Assembly: GCA_035505975.1 (NCBI GenBank)
Contig: DATJQJ010000046.1
Span: 1-10,458, forward strand
Direction: 5' to 3'
DNA length: 10,458 bases
Source of the DNA: CAIKOD01 sp035505975
Lineage (GTDB): Archaea; Halobacteriota; Methanomicrobia; Methanomicrobiales; Methanospirillaceae
Part shown: piece by piece, positions 1-6,873 of the stretch
How positions within the stretch are numbered: the first letter of the stretch is position 1
Layout of the letters: the number at the start of each line of letters is the position of its first letter
Position numbers and translations under genes: made by a program
Notes under the pieces: generated by a model
The model's input: only the letters and a program-made list of their open reading frames with translations
What the model was told of the DNA's origin: nothing
Database searches by the model: none

Positions 1-1113
1 TGGTACCCCTACGATTACCGGTTCTCGGCAAAGGACCTGATCTCGAACCACCTGACGTTCCAGATCTTCCATCACGTCGCAATATTCCCAAAACAGCTTC
101 TCCCAAAGGGAATGGTGGTCTTCGGCATGGGTCTCTTAAACGGCGCCAAGATGTCGTCCTCCAAGGGAAACGTGTTCCTGCTTGAGGATGCGGTGAATGA
201 GTTCGGTGCCGATACGGTCAGGATGTTCCTTGTCGGCAGTGCCGAGCCGTGGCAGGACTTTGACTGGAGAAACGAGCTGGTGATTTCCACACGGAAGCAG
301 ATCGAGCGGTTCTACAACATTGTCGAGGATTCGGCAGACATCAGTGAACCCGGGGATTCAATTGACCGCTGGCTGATATCGAGGCTCCAGCACCATATTG
401 AAAAGGCAACTGAAGCGCTGCTCAGGTTCCAGACCCGCCAGGCACTCCAGGAGGCGTTCAACGGGGTTGAAGCAGACCTGAAATGGTACCGTCGCCGCCT
501 CCCCGAAGGGTCGGAGGGGCATGCACCGCTCAGGGACCTGTGTTCTGCCTGGGTCAGGCTGATGGCTCCGATGATCCCCCATACTGCCGAGAGGCTCTGG
601 ACCGATCTCGGCGGAAAGGGCTTGGTGTCGTATGCCGAGTGGCCCGTGCCGGACGGCAGCCTTATCGATGCCGGTCTCGAACTTGCCGAAGAGCTCCTTT
701 CGAGGACGGTTGAGGACGTGGAATCCATCATGAAACTCATCCAGATCACCCCGGCGTCACTGACGATATGTGTTGCCCCGTCTTGGAAACGCGAGGTCTT
801 TCTGAAGGTGGCCAGGTCGGAGGACAAAAACCAGGTGATGAAGGAGGTCATGAAAGACGAAGCGATGAGGGGCCGCGGAAAAGAAGCGACCGATGCTGCA
901 AAGCAATGCACCACGCTCATCCACCGGCTCCCGCCCCAGATCGTCGAAGGACTGCTGTCACAGAGCCTCGACGAGCTGAAAATCTTTGAAGAGGCCCGGG
1001 AATTTCTTTCAAAAGAATTCGGAATGAATGTAAGGGTGGTGCCGGCCGACCCGGCTGTCCATGCCAAGGCGGCATTGGCATTGCCCTTCAAACCGGCAAT
1101 TATTATTGAATAA
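1..1113 (+). CDS. leuS: Leucyl-tRNA synthetase, C-terminal part (5' truncated by window edge)
   Basis: This is the last 370 codons of a class Ia leucyl-tRNA synthetase, the cytoplasmic enzyme that charges tRNA-Leu with leucine using ATP. The frame is open from base 1, so the start lies outside the window. The first residues (WYPYDYRFSAKDLISNH) belong to the Rossmann catalytic core. The class I signature loop is at fragment residues 50-54 (KMSSS, bases 148-162), followed by KGN, a common archaeal variant of KMSKS. Next come GADTVRMFLVGSAEPWQDFDW and the helical anticodon-binding domain (about residues 95-225, with HTAERLW near its end). The rest is the archaeal C-terminal extension. Archaeal LeuRS is usually above 900 residues, so about 60% is missing upstream. 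The stop is TAA at 1111-1113. The family assignment is firm; a 259-codon ORF on the opposite strand is only its shadow. Confidence 0.96.
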   Translation, partial: WYPYDYRFSAKDLISNHLTFQIFHHVAIFPKQLLPKGMVVFGMGLLNGAKMSSSKGNVFLLEDAVNEFGADTVRMFLVGSAEPWQDFDWRNELVISTRKQIERFYNIVEDSADISEPGDSIDRWLISRLQHHIEKATEALLRFQTRQALQEAFNGVEADLKWYRRRLPEGSEGHAPLRDLCSAWVRLMAPMIPHTAERLWTDLGGKGLVSYAEWPVPDGSLIDAGLELAEELLSRTVEDVESIMKLIQITPASLTICVAPSWKREVFLKVARSEDKNQVMKEVMKDEAMRGRGKEATDAAKQCTTLIHRLPPQIVEGLLSQSLDELKIFEEAREFLSKEFGMNVRVVPADPAVHAKAALALPFKPAIIIE

Positions 1114-1326
1114 AAAAGATCTCTTCAGTTGCATCCGGGTGCGGGATCGGAGACACTGACAAATTTTCAGGACAGGTAACGTTCTCTGCGACCTAGATCC
1201 GGAATAATTGAATGATTTTCGGAATTCCAGATTTTTATTGAATTCTTCAACCAATTCTTTTAGGGCATCCGTACGAGGATTTCCTTCCTTCCCGGCTCCT
1301 TCCCAATCAGGATAGCCAGGGGGCAT
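1009..1326 (-). pseudogene. Possible gene remnant, unrecognised
   Basis: A 105-codon minus-strand ORF whose first 50 or so residues look protein-like: MPPGYPDWEGAGKEG, then a plausible amphipathic helix (ALKELVEEFNKNLEFRKSF). The second half loses that character and its last 35 codons run antisense into the end of leuS. There is an in-frame stop just upstream of the ATG and no Shine-Dalgarno match. This fits the 5' end of a decayed gene that now reads into foreign sequence, but a chance ORF is nearly as likely. I do not recognise the family and assign no function. Confidence 0.2.
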
Positions 1327-1538
1327 GCAGATTTAGAAACCAGTAATTTATCAGGACCCATGCAAATCCCTGTCGCAACCGGGGCCGCCACCCCGGCGGG
1401 GGGCGGAAGCTCCTCCCTGGAGCGTCATGTCTCCTGCATTATTCAAAGAACCGGATGATAAAGATACGAACACATTCCCGGATAGTATTCCTGATAATCA
1501 CAGGCGAATTCTTCCCAGGTTAACCTTTGTCTACTCAT
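1114..1538. other. Intergenic region between leuS and the PAS kinase
   Basis: About 425 bases between two convergent genes with no convincing gene. It contains an A-run right after the leuS stop, a T5 tract near 1232-1236 that could help end leuS transcription, and a GC-rich patch at about 1371-1425 that stands out from AT-richer flanks. A minus-strand ORF (1009-1326) and a tiny plus-strand ORF (1360-1458, starting MQIPVATGAATPAGGG) lie here. Neither has a Shine-Dalgarno sequence, and I do not recognise either. Confidence 0.6.
1379..1423. repeat. GC-rich tandem hairpins
   Basis: Two adjacent inverted repeats in a GC-rich patch. The first is CCGGGG / CCCCGG at 1379-1384 and 1391-1396, with a 6-base loop. 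The second is GCTCC / GGAGC at 1409-1413 and 1419-1423, with a 5-base loop. They are joined by a G-rich stretch (GGCGGGGGGCGG). No T-run follows directly, so a canonical terminator is unlikely. It could be a fragment of a dispersed GC-rich repeat or part of a structured RNA; neither can be decided from one copy. Confidence 0.35.
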
Positions 1539-4500
1539 TTACCGGTGAATCTTTGCACGGTACAGGGTTTTTAAAATTCTGCCGGGTTCGTCCGCAATCC
1601 GGTACGCACCCCTCGGCACCTCGATCTCGAACCGGGAACCCTTGTTTTCTGTCCCGGTCTCTTTGATGGAGATATCTGTCAGTGCAAGGATCTCCCTGAC
1701 CAGAAATAAGCCAAGGCCGGTATTCGTTCCGAATCCCCGCTCGAAGATCCGTTCTTTCTGATCACCAGGGATACCTATACCGTTGTCTTCCCAATAGACC
1801 GTCAATCCTTTCTTTGTTTTTTTCCAGTGCACCCTGATCTCGCTGACATGGCGTCCATGCCTGACTGAATTGTCCAGGAGGTTTGAGAAGACCTTTTCGA
1901 GCATCGGGTTCGCATACACTGTTACCCCGGTAACATTCACATGCAACGCGACAGATGGCGGGACCTGCAACGCCTGGACCATCTGATCCAGATCTTCCCA
2001 CCGGGGTTCATGGGTTCCAAGGTCATGGTAGATTCGCGTAAACTCGATCTGGGTCCTGATCTCGCTCACAGCCGACTCCATCTTTTTGCAGTAATCCTCG
2101 AGCACCGGATCTGACAGTTTCCGCTTTATAATTTCGAGATACCCCCTGATCACCGATATCTTGTTATTGATATCGTGCCGGGTGACGCTTGTCATCAGGT
2201 CCAGCTGGCGGTTTGCCTGCCTCATGGCATCTTCGCCCCTCTTACGATCTGTTATGTCGTGCACAGACCCCACCAGATGGGTGCAGTTGCCGGCATTATC
2301 AAAAACAGGCGTAATACTGACTTCACCAGTCAACCGCCCGGTCGGATAATCGGTGGTCTCTTCCCATCTGACAATTTTCCTCTCTGCGATGGCCTTTGCA
2401 TATTTTTCCATGGCCAGACAGAGGGATGGCTCGGGTATGACTTCATTTACGGTTTTACCGACTACCGCATCGTGAGTCAGTCCGGTAACAGAGCAAAACG
2501 CCGGATTTACCGAGGAAAAACGAAACATGCCATCTGGTTCGACCGTCAGCTGGAAAATAACGTCGCTGACGGTATCATAAATGGAAGCGAGCCGGCGTTC
2601 ATTCAGGTATAGCGCATCGAGCGCCCGGACACGATCGGTAATGTCCTGGTGGTGCCATACCCGGCCACATGGTCGGCCGTTTTCATCGAACAGCGGGATA
2701 TAATCCACCATGACAATCCTTCCGTTTCGCAGTGGTATTTCATAACCGAGGACAGGTTTCCCCCGGGTGGTCAGCTCGTGGATGCGGGCGATCGTTTCTT
2801 CAGGGAACAGGTAAGCGTCCAGCACTTTGTTGATCATCTCATCGGACTTCAGGCCGTACAGGCTTTCAGGGGAATCGGGAAGGTTAAAAATATTGCAGAG
2901 AGCCTGATTGACCCTCTCCACCCGGCCCGATTCGGATACCATCATTATCCCGGCATTGAGTCTTGAGATCAGGGTATCCATTCGGTGCAGTGCTGTGCGG
3001 GTGAGGTCTTCACCCAGGTTCTTCCCGGTAATGTCGTGAACGACTCCAATTACTACGTTTCGCACGGGATCGTATTCTGCAACAGAATGGATGTCCAGGA
3101 CGGCCCCGTCTGATTTTCTCCGGATCTTGAACTCAACGTTATAGGGGGCTTTTCCTGCGATGAGATCACTCAGTGCAGTATTGAGGAGGGGGCGGCAAGC
3201 CGGAAGCGGAATCTTTTGGACTTCATCGATGGTCCACCGGCTTCCGGTCAGTCCATACAGGATCCTTGCACCTTTCGAGGCGTGCACCTCGTTTTCATTA
3301 AAGTGGAATTCCCAGCTGCCTGATCTTCCCAGCTCCTCGGCCCGTTCCAGTGTTGCGTTACTATTGCGGAGCGCTTCCTCAGTCCTTTTCCGGGGTGTGA
3401 TGTCGTGACATATACCCCGGAAGCCGATTAAAATTCCTTCCGGACTTATGAAGGGGGTAGAATGAATTTCAATAGTAATACAACGGCCGTCCCGGTGCCT
3501 CGCGCGGACTTCGAATTTGGACAGCCACTCATTACCTTTTTCGTGTCTGGTCAGGCGGTCTCTGATCAGACTAGTATCATCTTCATAAATAAAGGAAAAG
3601 ATTGGCTTCCCAACGAGATCCGAGGGCAAATATCCGAATATCTTTTCAGTCTGCGGACTGACATAGGTGAAATTGCCTGACTTGTCAATCTCCCAGATGA
3701 TATCAGGGGTCGTCTCTACGATATTCCTGTACTTTTGCAGGCTTTCGCGCAGGGCCTCTTCGATCTGCTTGCGACCGGTGATGTCCCTGACGACGCTGAT
3801 GAGGTGCTTCCGGCCGTCAAGAGTAATAACATCGGCCGAGACCGATGCGTTAAACAGCTTCCCGGATTTGTGTCGGTTCACGATATCGTAACGTTCTGCG
3901 AGACCATGCTTTTTCACGTGGCTGATAAAGGCGTCGCGGTCTTCTTTCCTGACCCAGATCCCGAGATCGAGTGCACTCTTTCCGATCATCTCGTCCCGGG
4001 AATATCCGAATATCTGCGAGGTCGCATTATTTATCTCGACGAACTTCCCGGATTTCAGGTCGCTAATCATTATTGCATCGGGACTTGCGAGGAATGCCTT
4101 CGTGAACTTTTCCTGGGTGCTTCGCAATACCTCCTCGATCCGCTTGGTCTCGGTAATATCCCGGCCAACCGACTGGTATTCTTTCAGGGAGCCGTCCGCG
4201 TTAAAGATCGCACGGTCGACCCACCGCTGCCAGCGTGTACTGCCATCCTGCATGATGATCCGCTGGTCGATGGTCATCAGCGGGTTGTCTACCGTGAGTG
4301 ATGCGATGAGCCCGGCCATCATTTCGAGGTCTTCCGGGTGAATTTTCGGATGGAACCGGGTGCCTATTATCTCTTCCCGGTCCAATCCGAAATAGCGGCA
4401 ATATGCTTCGTTTACGAAGATATGGGTACCGTCAGGGAGGAACCGGCAGATAAACTCCGTCTGGTCCTCGATTACATTACGGTACCGTTCCTCGCTCTCG

Positions 4501-5318
4501 ACAAGGTCTGCCTCGGCCCGTTTCAAGTCGGTGATATCGCGGATGGATTCAATCGCCCCGGTAATGCCACCGTGCCGGTCGTAAAGCGGCGACGCAATAA
4601 ACCAGAGGTACGCACCCTTTCCGCCATAGAGAAGAGGTACATAAGTCTCGGAGATCAGCTTGCTGCCTTTTCTTGCAATATGGGCATAGGTCGCTTCGAT
4701 CTCCTTGTTCTCTTTTAAAACGAGGTCGAGGAGGATCGGCCTTTTCTTCCCGTAAAACGGAAGACCATAGGAGTGATCGCGGGTGGCCAGGATTTGCTCT
4801 TTGGGGACACCGGTCATCTCTTCCATTGCCTGGTTCCAAGCGATGACCATTCCCTCAAGGTCGATTGCGACGGTCGCGTCGGGCAGGTGATCGATAATGT
4901 CCCTCATCCTCTGCCGGGATTCGGATAGCTCGTCCGCAGTCTGCCTCCGCTCTATTGCAAGCCGGATCTTATACTCAAGCTCGATGAACTGGGACTTGGG
5001 ATCGCCGCCTTTCTGGATATAAAAATCTGCCCCCTCGTTCAGGGCCTGGATTACGACCTCCTCGCGCCCCCTGCCGGTAAATATGATGAACGGAATAGGA
5101 TTTCCCAATGCCCTTACCTGTTTCAGAAATTCGATGCCATTGGTACCAGGCATCTGGTAATCTGAAACTATGGCATCGTAGAGGTTGACCTCGATCTTTT
5201 CCATCGCTTCCATTGCCGACAGACTCGTATCGATCCGGAACTCCCCGCTCCGCTCGAGAAACTGCTGGCCGATCTCGAGAAGAGAGGGTTCATCATCGAC
5301 ATAGAGGACCGAATACAT
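1539..5318 (-). CDS. Receiver - seven PAS - histidine kinase (archaeal RHDINN type)
   Basis: A 1259-residue soluble signalling kinase with no signal peptide or membrane segment. Residues 1-120 form a response-regulator receiver domain: acidic pocket D8/D9, phospho-acceptor D53 in SDYQMPG, T81, and K103 in YIQKGG. Seven PAS domains follow at about 136-265, 273-395, 399-519, 524-647, 655-771, 778-897 and 905-1030. Most end in the PAC-type motif (for example RDIT.RK..EE) that leads by a short helix into the next. The kinase core has its H-box at TRHDINNKISVIRGY (H1048), the N-box at NLLDN (N1146, N1150), the D-box at DNGIGIP (1178-1184) and the G2 box at GLGL (1201-1204). All key residues are present, so it should be active. 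It probably integrates cytoplasmic redox, gas or ligand signals, but no PAS ligand residue is diagnostic. No separate response regulator lies nearby, so its partner is unknown. The start agrees with the YVDDE receiver N-terminus; the ribosome site is weak. Confidence 0.95.
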   Translation of the reverse strand: MYSVLYVDDEPSLLEIGQQFLERSGEFRIDTSLSAMEAMEKIEVNLYDAIVSDYQMPGTNGIEFLKQVRALGNPIPFIIFTGRGREEVVIQALNEGADFYIQKGGDPKSQFIELEYKIRLAIERRQTADELSESRQRMRDIIDHLPDATVAIDLEGMVIAWNQAMEEMTGVPKEQILATRDHSYGLPFYGKKRPILLDLVLKENKEIEATYAHIARKGSKLISETYVPLLYGGKGAYLWFIASPLYDRHGGITGAIESIRDITDLKRAEADLVESEERYRNVIEDQTEFICRFLPDGTHIFVNEAYCRYFGLDREEIIGTRFHPKIHPEDLEMMAGLIASLTVDNPLMTIDQRIIMQDGSTRWQRWVDRAIFNADGSLKEYQSVGRDITETKRIEEVLRSTQEKFTKAFLASPDAIMISDLKSGKFVEINNATSQIFGYSRDEMIGKSALDLGIWVRKEDRDAFISHVKKHGLAERYDIVNRHKSGKLFNASVSADVITLDGRKHLISVVRDITGRKQIEEALRESLQKYRNIVETTPDIIWEIDKSGNFTYVSPQTEKIFGYLPSDLVGKPIFSFIYEDDTSLIRDRLTRHEKGNEWLSKFEVRARHRDGRCITIEIHSTPFISPEGILIGFRGICHDITPRKRTEEALRNSNATLERAEELGRSGSWEFHFNENEVHASKGARILYGLTGSRWTIDEVQKIPLPACRPLLNTALSDLIAGKAPYNVEFKIRRKSDGAVLDIHSVAEYDPVRNVVIGVVHDITGKNLGEDLTRTALHRMDTLISRLNAGIMMVSESGRVERVNQALCNIFNLPDSPESLYGLKSDEMINKVLDAYLFPEETIARIHELTTRGKPVLGYEIPLRNGRIVMVDYIPLFDENGRPCGRVWHHQDITDRVRALDALYLNERRLASIYDTVSDVIFQLTVEPDGMFRFSSVNPAFCSVTGLTHDAVVGKTVNEVIPEPSLCLAMEKYAKAIAERKIVRWEETTDYPTGRLTGEVSITPVFDNAGNCTHLVGSVHDITDRKRGEDAMRQANRQLDLMTSVTRHDINNKISVIRGYLEIIKRKLSDPVLEDYCKKMESAVSEIRTQIEFTRIYHDLGTHEPRWEDLDQMVQALQVPPSVALHVNVTGVTVYANPMLEKVFSNLLDNSVRHGRHVSEIRVHWKKTKKGLTVYWEDNGIGIPGDQKERIFERGFGTNTGLGLFLVREILALTDISIKETGTENKGSRFEIEVPRGAYRIADEPGRILKTLYRAKIHR

Positions 5319-5367
5319 AAGTAGACCAGAAAATCCAACTGATTAACAGGGAATTGTTTGTGCATAG

Positions 5368-5375
5368 TGATAAAT
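5368..5375 (-). promoter_or_regulatory. Possible TATA box for the PAS kinase
   Basis: On the minus strand this reads ATTTATCA, an imperfect archaeal TATA-like element centred about 53 bases upstream of the kinase start. A start site about 25 bases downstream would give a leader of roughly 25-30 bases. The match is weak. Confidence 0.25.
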
Positions 5376-5521
5376 TGTTATCTTGGACCAAGGAGAGATG
5401 GAAAAAATCCCCCTGTCCTTTCCGGCATACCTGTATACTGCCCCGAATAGTGAAAATAAAGGTTTTTTAGCATCCTGGATCCAAGCTGATCATCATTATT
5501 TGCCGATATTCTTTATTTCTT

Positions 5522-5734
5522 ATGTTATTTTATGTGAAATTCAAGGTAATCGACGCTCCCGGGGCTCCGCACGCCGCTGCAGCAACCCTGGTCAGCATAG
5601 GGACCGCCCGGGAACCGACTAATTCGCAATCCCAGATTGCCTCCGTCCACGGGCCATCCCAACGGGTGATGGCCAGGGAGAGAATGAACCCAGGAGGAAG
5701 TGAAAACGAAGGAATGAATGAGGATGTTAACTGA
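5522..5734 (+). CDS. Doubtful small ORF, 70 codons, unrecognised
   Basis: Reads MLFYVKFKVIDAPGAPHA and continues as a hydrophilic protein with REPTNSQSQIASVHGPSQ and ends NEGMNEDVN. In favour: its GC-rich body contrasts with AT-rich flanks, its third-position GC is like that of neighbouring genes, and there is no in-frame stop. Against: no Shine-Dalgarno sequence and no clear TATA element. A 91-codon ORF on the opposite strand (5530-5805) covers the same bases. If the opposite strand were the real one, its end would read RVAAAACGAPGAS. I recognise neither frame. It could be a short lineage-specific gene, or a fragment of a repeated sequence that happens to be open. An in-frame GTG at 5534 is an alternative start. 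Confidence 0.27.
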   Translation: MLFYVKFKVIDAPGAPHAAAATLVSIGTAREPTNSQSQIASVHGPSQRVMARERMNPGGSENEGMNEDVN

Positions 5735-5790
5735 ACCAAAAAAACGATTATTGGTAGATTAAGGGGCAGGAATGGTCCCTTATCCGGGTT

Positions 5791-5797
5791 AAAAAAA
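5791..5797 (-). terminator. Oligo-T terminator for the DUF5611-like gene
   Basis: Seven A on the plus strand, so a T7 tract on the minus strand directly after the TAA stop of the gene at 5798-6109. A second T7 tract (5738-5744) lies further downstream as a backup. Intrinsic termination at short oligo-T tracts is usual in archaea. Confidence 0.6.
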
Positions 5798-6109
5798 TTA
5801 TTCAACGGTCTTAGCTTTTTTTACCCGTTCTTTCGTGCTATAGCCTGTTACGAGGTCGAGGTATTGCCTGAACCGTTTGTTTGTATCAAGTATTACCTCA
5901 TCCGAAACGCTTGTATCCGATTCCGTCCGGACAACAAGCGATTTCCCATCGCTGCCGACCGACACGTCGAGCACTTTAAGGGCACCGTACTGGACAATGT
6001 AGTGGTCCCCGTCACGTTTCGGTTCGACACCGAAACATTGCCTGAGACTATTTACCATAGTTGATTCGAGTTCTTTTGAAAAACCCCTTTTCACCGGATA
6101 CTGTTGCAT
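5798..6109 (-). CDS. Small archaeal protein resembling DUF5611
   Basis: A 103-residue cytoplasmic protein without membrane segments, beginning MQQYPVKRGFSKELE and ending in a basic tail (KERVKKAKTVE). The middle, DGDHYIVQYGALKVLDVSVG followed by LVVRTESDT, looks like alternating beta strands. VILDTNKRFRQYLD looks like a closing helix. This layout resembles the small methanogen family DUF5611 from memory; no search backs it, and the function of that family is unknown to me. ATG at 6109 is preferred because the YPVKRG start looks conserved in style. No Shine-Dalgarno sequence precedes it, so the message is probably leaderless. It is transcribed away from the PAC2 gene, with only 33 bases between the two start codons. 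Confidence 0.8.
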   Translation of the reverse strand: MQQYPVKRGFSKELESTMVNSLRQCFGVEPKRDGDHYIVQYGALKVLDVSVGSDGKSLVVRTESDTSVSDEVILDTNKRFRQYLDLVTGYSTKERVKKAKTVE

Positions 6110-6111
6110 AA

Positions 6112-6119
6112 TATTTTTA
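6112..6119 (+). promoter_or_regulatory. TATA box for the PAC2-family gene
   Basis: TATTTTTA centred about 28 bases before the ATG at 6143, the spacing expected for an archaeal TATA box when transcription starts at or next to the start codon. No Shine-Dalgarno sequence precedes the ATG, consistent with a leaderless mRNA. Confidence 0.5.
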
Positions 6120-6130
6120 GTCTTGTCGTG

Positions 6131-6138
6131 TATGTTAA
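6131..6138 (-). promoter_or_regulatory. Possible TATA box for the DUF5611-like gene
   Basis: On the minus strand TTAACATA, centred about 26 bases upstream of the ATG at 6109, the right distance for a leaderless transcript going left. The sequence match is weaker than for the opposing TATA box. Confidence 0.3.
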
Positions 6139-6142
6139 TCTA

Positions 6143-6868
6143 ATGTCACCAGATACAGGATTTGATATCAGGATATTTTCGGACCCCTTAAAAGGAGAGG
6201 GATCCTCGGTGCTGATGGGTTTTCCTGGCAGCGGTCTCGTCGGGAGCATCGCTCTCCAGTACATGGTCGATCAGCTCGAATTCAAGCTGATCGGGAGCAT
6301 GACGAGTAAGTTCTTCCCGCCCCTCGCGATGATGAGCAAAGGGGTCATCAACGTTCCGGTGCGCATCTACGAGAAGGAAAAAATCTCGGTCGTTGTCGCC
6401 GATATCCCTATCCACCCGATGATCTGTTATGAGGTCGCGAACGGGATCATGGACTGGCTTACCCCTTTCAAGATCCGCGAAGTCGTAACAATCGCAGGGA
6501 TCATCACGAACGAGATGGAAAAACGGGTATTCGGGGTCACGACATCGGATGCCAACCTCGAAAGGATCCAGGACAATACGTTGATCCTTCCGATGGGAAG
6601 CATTTCGGGGATTGCGAGCAGTCTCCTCACCGAGTGCAAAATACGCGGGATCCCCGGATACGGGCTGCTCGGCGAGACGGTCAATTCACCGGACCCCAGG
6701 GCTTCCGCATCGGCCATCGAAGTCCTGAACAAGATGTACGACTTAAACCTCGACGTAAAGCCGCTCCTTGAACAGGCAGAAGAGATCGAAGCCACCATGC
6801 ATAAGATTTCCGAAGAGGTCGCATCACAGGAGACGATGCCGAAGAAAGACCTGCCGATGTACGGGTGA
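6143..6868 (+). CDS. PAC2-family protein, proteasome assembly chaperone homologue (PbaA/PbaB-like)
   Basis: A 241-residue cytoplasmic protein of the PAC2 family, to which eukaryotic Pba1/Pba2 and archaeal PbaA/PbaB belong. Those proteins bind 20S proteasome alpha rings as assembly factors or activators. Visible family features are the N-terminal MGFPGSGLVGSIALQYMV, then KFFPPLAMM, VVVADIPIHP, the central VVTIAGIIT and the later IPGYGLLGET region. The last about 35 residues form a charged helix (LLEQAEEIEATMHKISEE) and a flexible tail. The protein ends Pro-Met-Tyr-Gly, and Met-Tyr-Gly fits the HbYX rule (hydrophobic, Tyr, any residue) used by activators to dock in proteasome alpha pockets. ATG 6143 is chosen because the homologous region begins soon after it and its TATA spacing fits. 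An upstream in-frame TTG at 6104 would overlap the divergent gene. It is the first gene of a two-gene operon. The exact role (chaperone or activator) is inference. Confidence 0.9.
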   Translation: MSPDTGFDIRIFSDPLKGEGSSVLMGFPGSGLVGSIALQYMVDQLEFKLIGSMTSKFFPPLAMMSKGVINVPVRIYEKEKISVVVADIPIHPMICYEVANGIMDWLTPFKIREVVTIAGIITNEMEKRVFGVTTSDANLERIQDNTLILPMGSISGIASSLLTECKIRGIPGYGLLGETVNSPDPRASASAIEVLNKMYDLNLDVKPLLEQAEEIEATMHKISEEVASQETMPKKDLPMYG

Positions 6869-6869
6869 T
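6863..6869 (+). promoter_or_regulatory. Shine-Dalgarno site overlapping the PAC2 stop codon
   Basis: GGGTGAT contains GGTGAT, complementary to the 3' end of archaeal 16S rRNA. It covers the TGA stop of the PAC2 gene (6866-6868) and lies four bases before the ATG at 6874. This decides the downstream start in favour of 6874 rather than GTG 6865 and suggests translational coupling. Confidence 0.7.
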
Positions 6870-6873
6870 ACAG

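Larger units (their letters stand above)
5319..5797. other. Intergenic region between PAS kinase and DUF5611-like gene
   Basis: About 480 bases. The part near 5319-5400 is the kinase leader and promoter. The middle (about 5440-5535) is AT-rich. The part from about 5545 to 5700 is GC-rich and holds the doubtful 70-codon ORF entered separately. The right end has two A-runs (5738-5744 and 5791-5797) that are T-runs on the minus strand and probably end transcription of the gene at 5798-6109. Confidence 0.55.

Noticed and set aside
312..1091. 259-codon minus-strand ORF opposite leuS
   Set aside because: The plus strand encodes unmistakable leucyl-tRNA synthetase in the same bases. The antisense frame is Ser/Arg-rich without any domain, a codon-bias shadow.
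3735..4301. 188-codon plus-strand ORF inside the kinase gene
   Set aside because: It is antisense to PAS domains of the kinase, whose motifs are intact throughout. Composition and lack of a ribosome site mark it as a shadow.
5383..5622. 79-codon plus-strand ORF with AAGGAGAG just before an internal ATG at 5398
   Set aside because: The purine-rich match is only two bases from the ATG, too close to act as a ribosome site. The later half is just a shifted frame of the GC-rich block at 5545-5620. No family is recognisable.
6104..6142. Upstream TTG start extending the PAC2 protein by 13 residues
   Set aside because: It would overlap the start codon of the divergent gene and the probable TATA box. 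The ATG at 6143 has proper TATA spacing and begins just before the conserved region.
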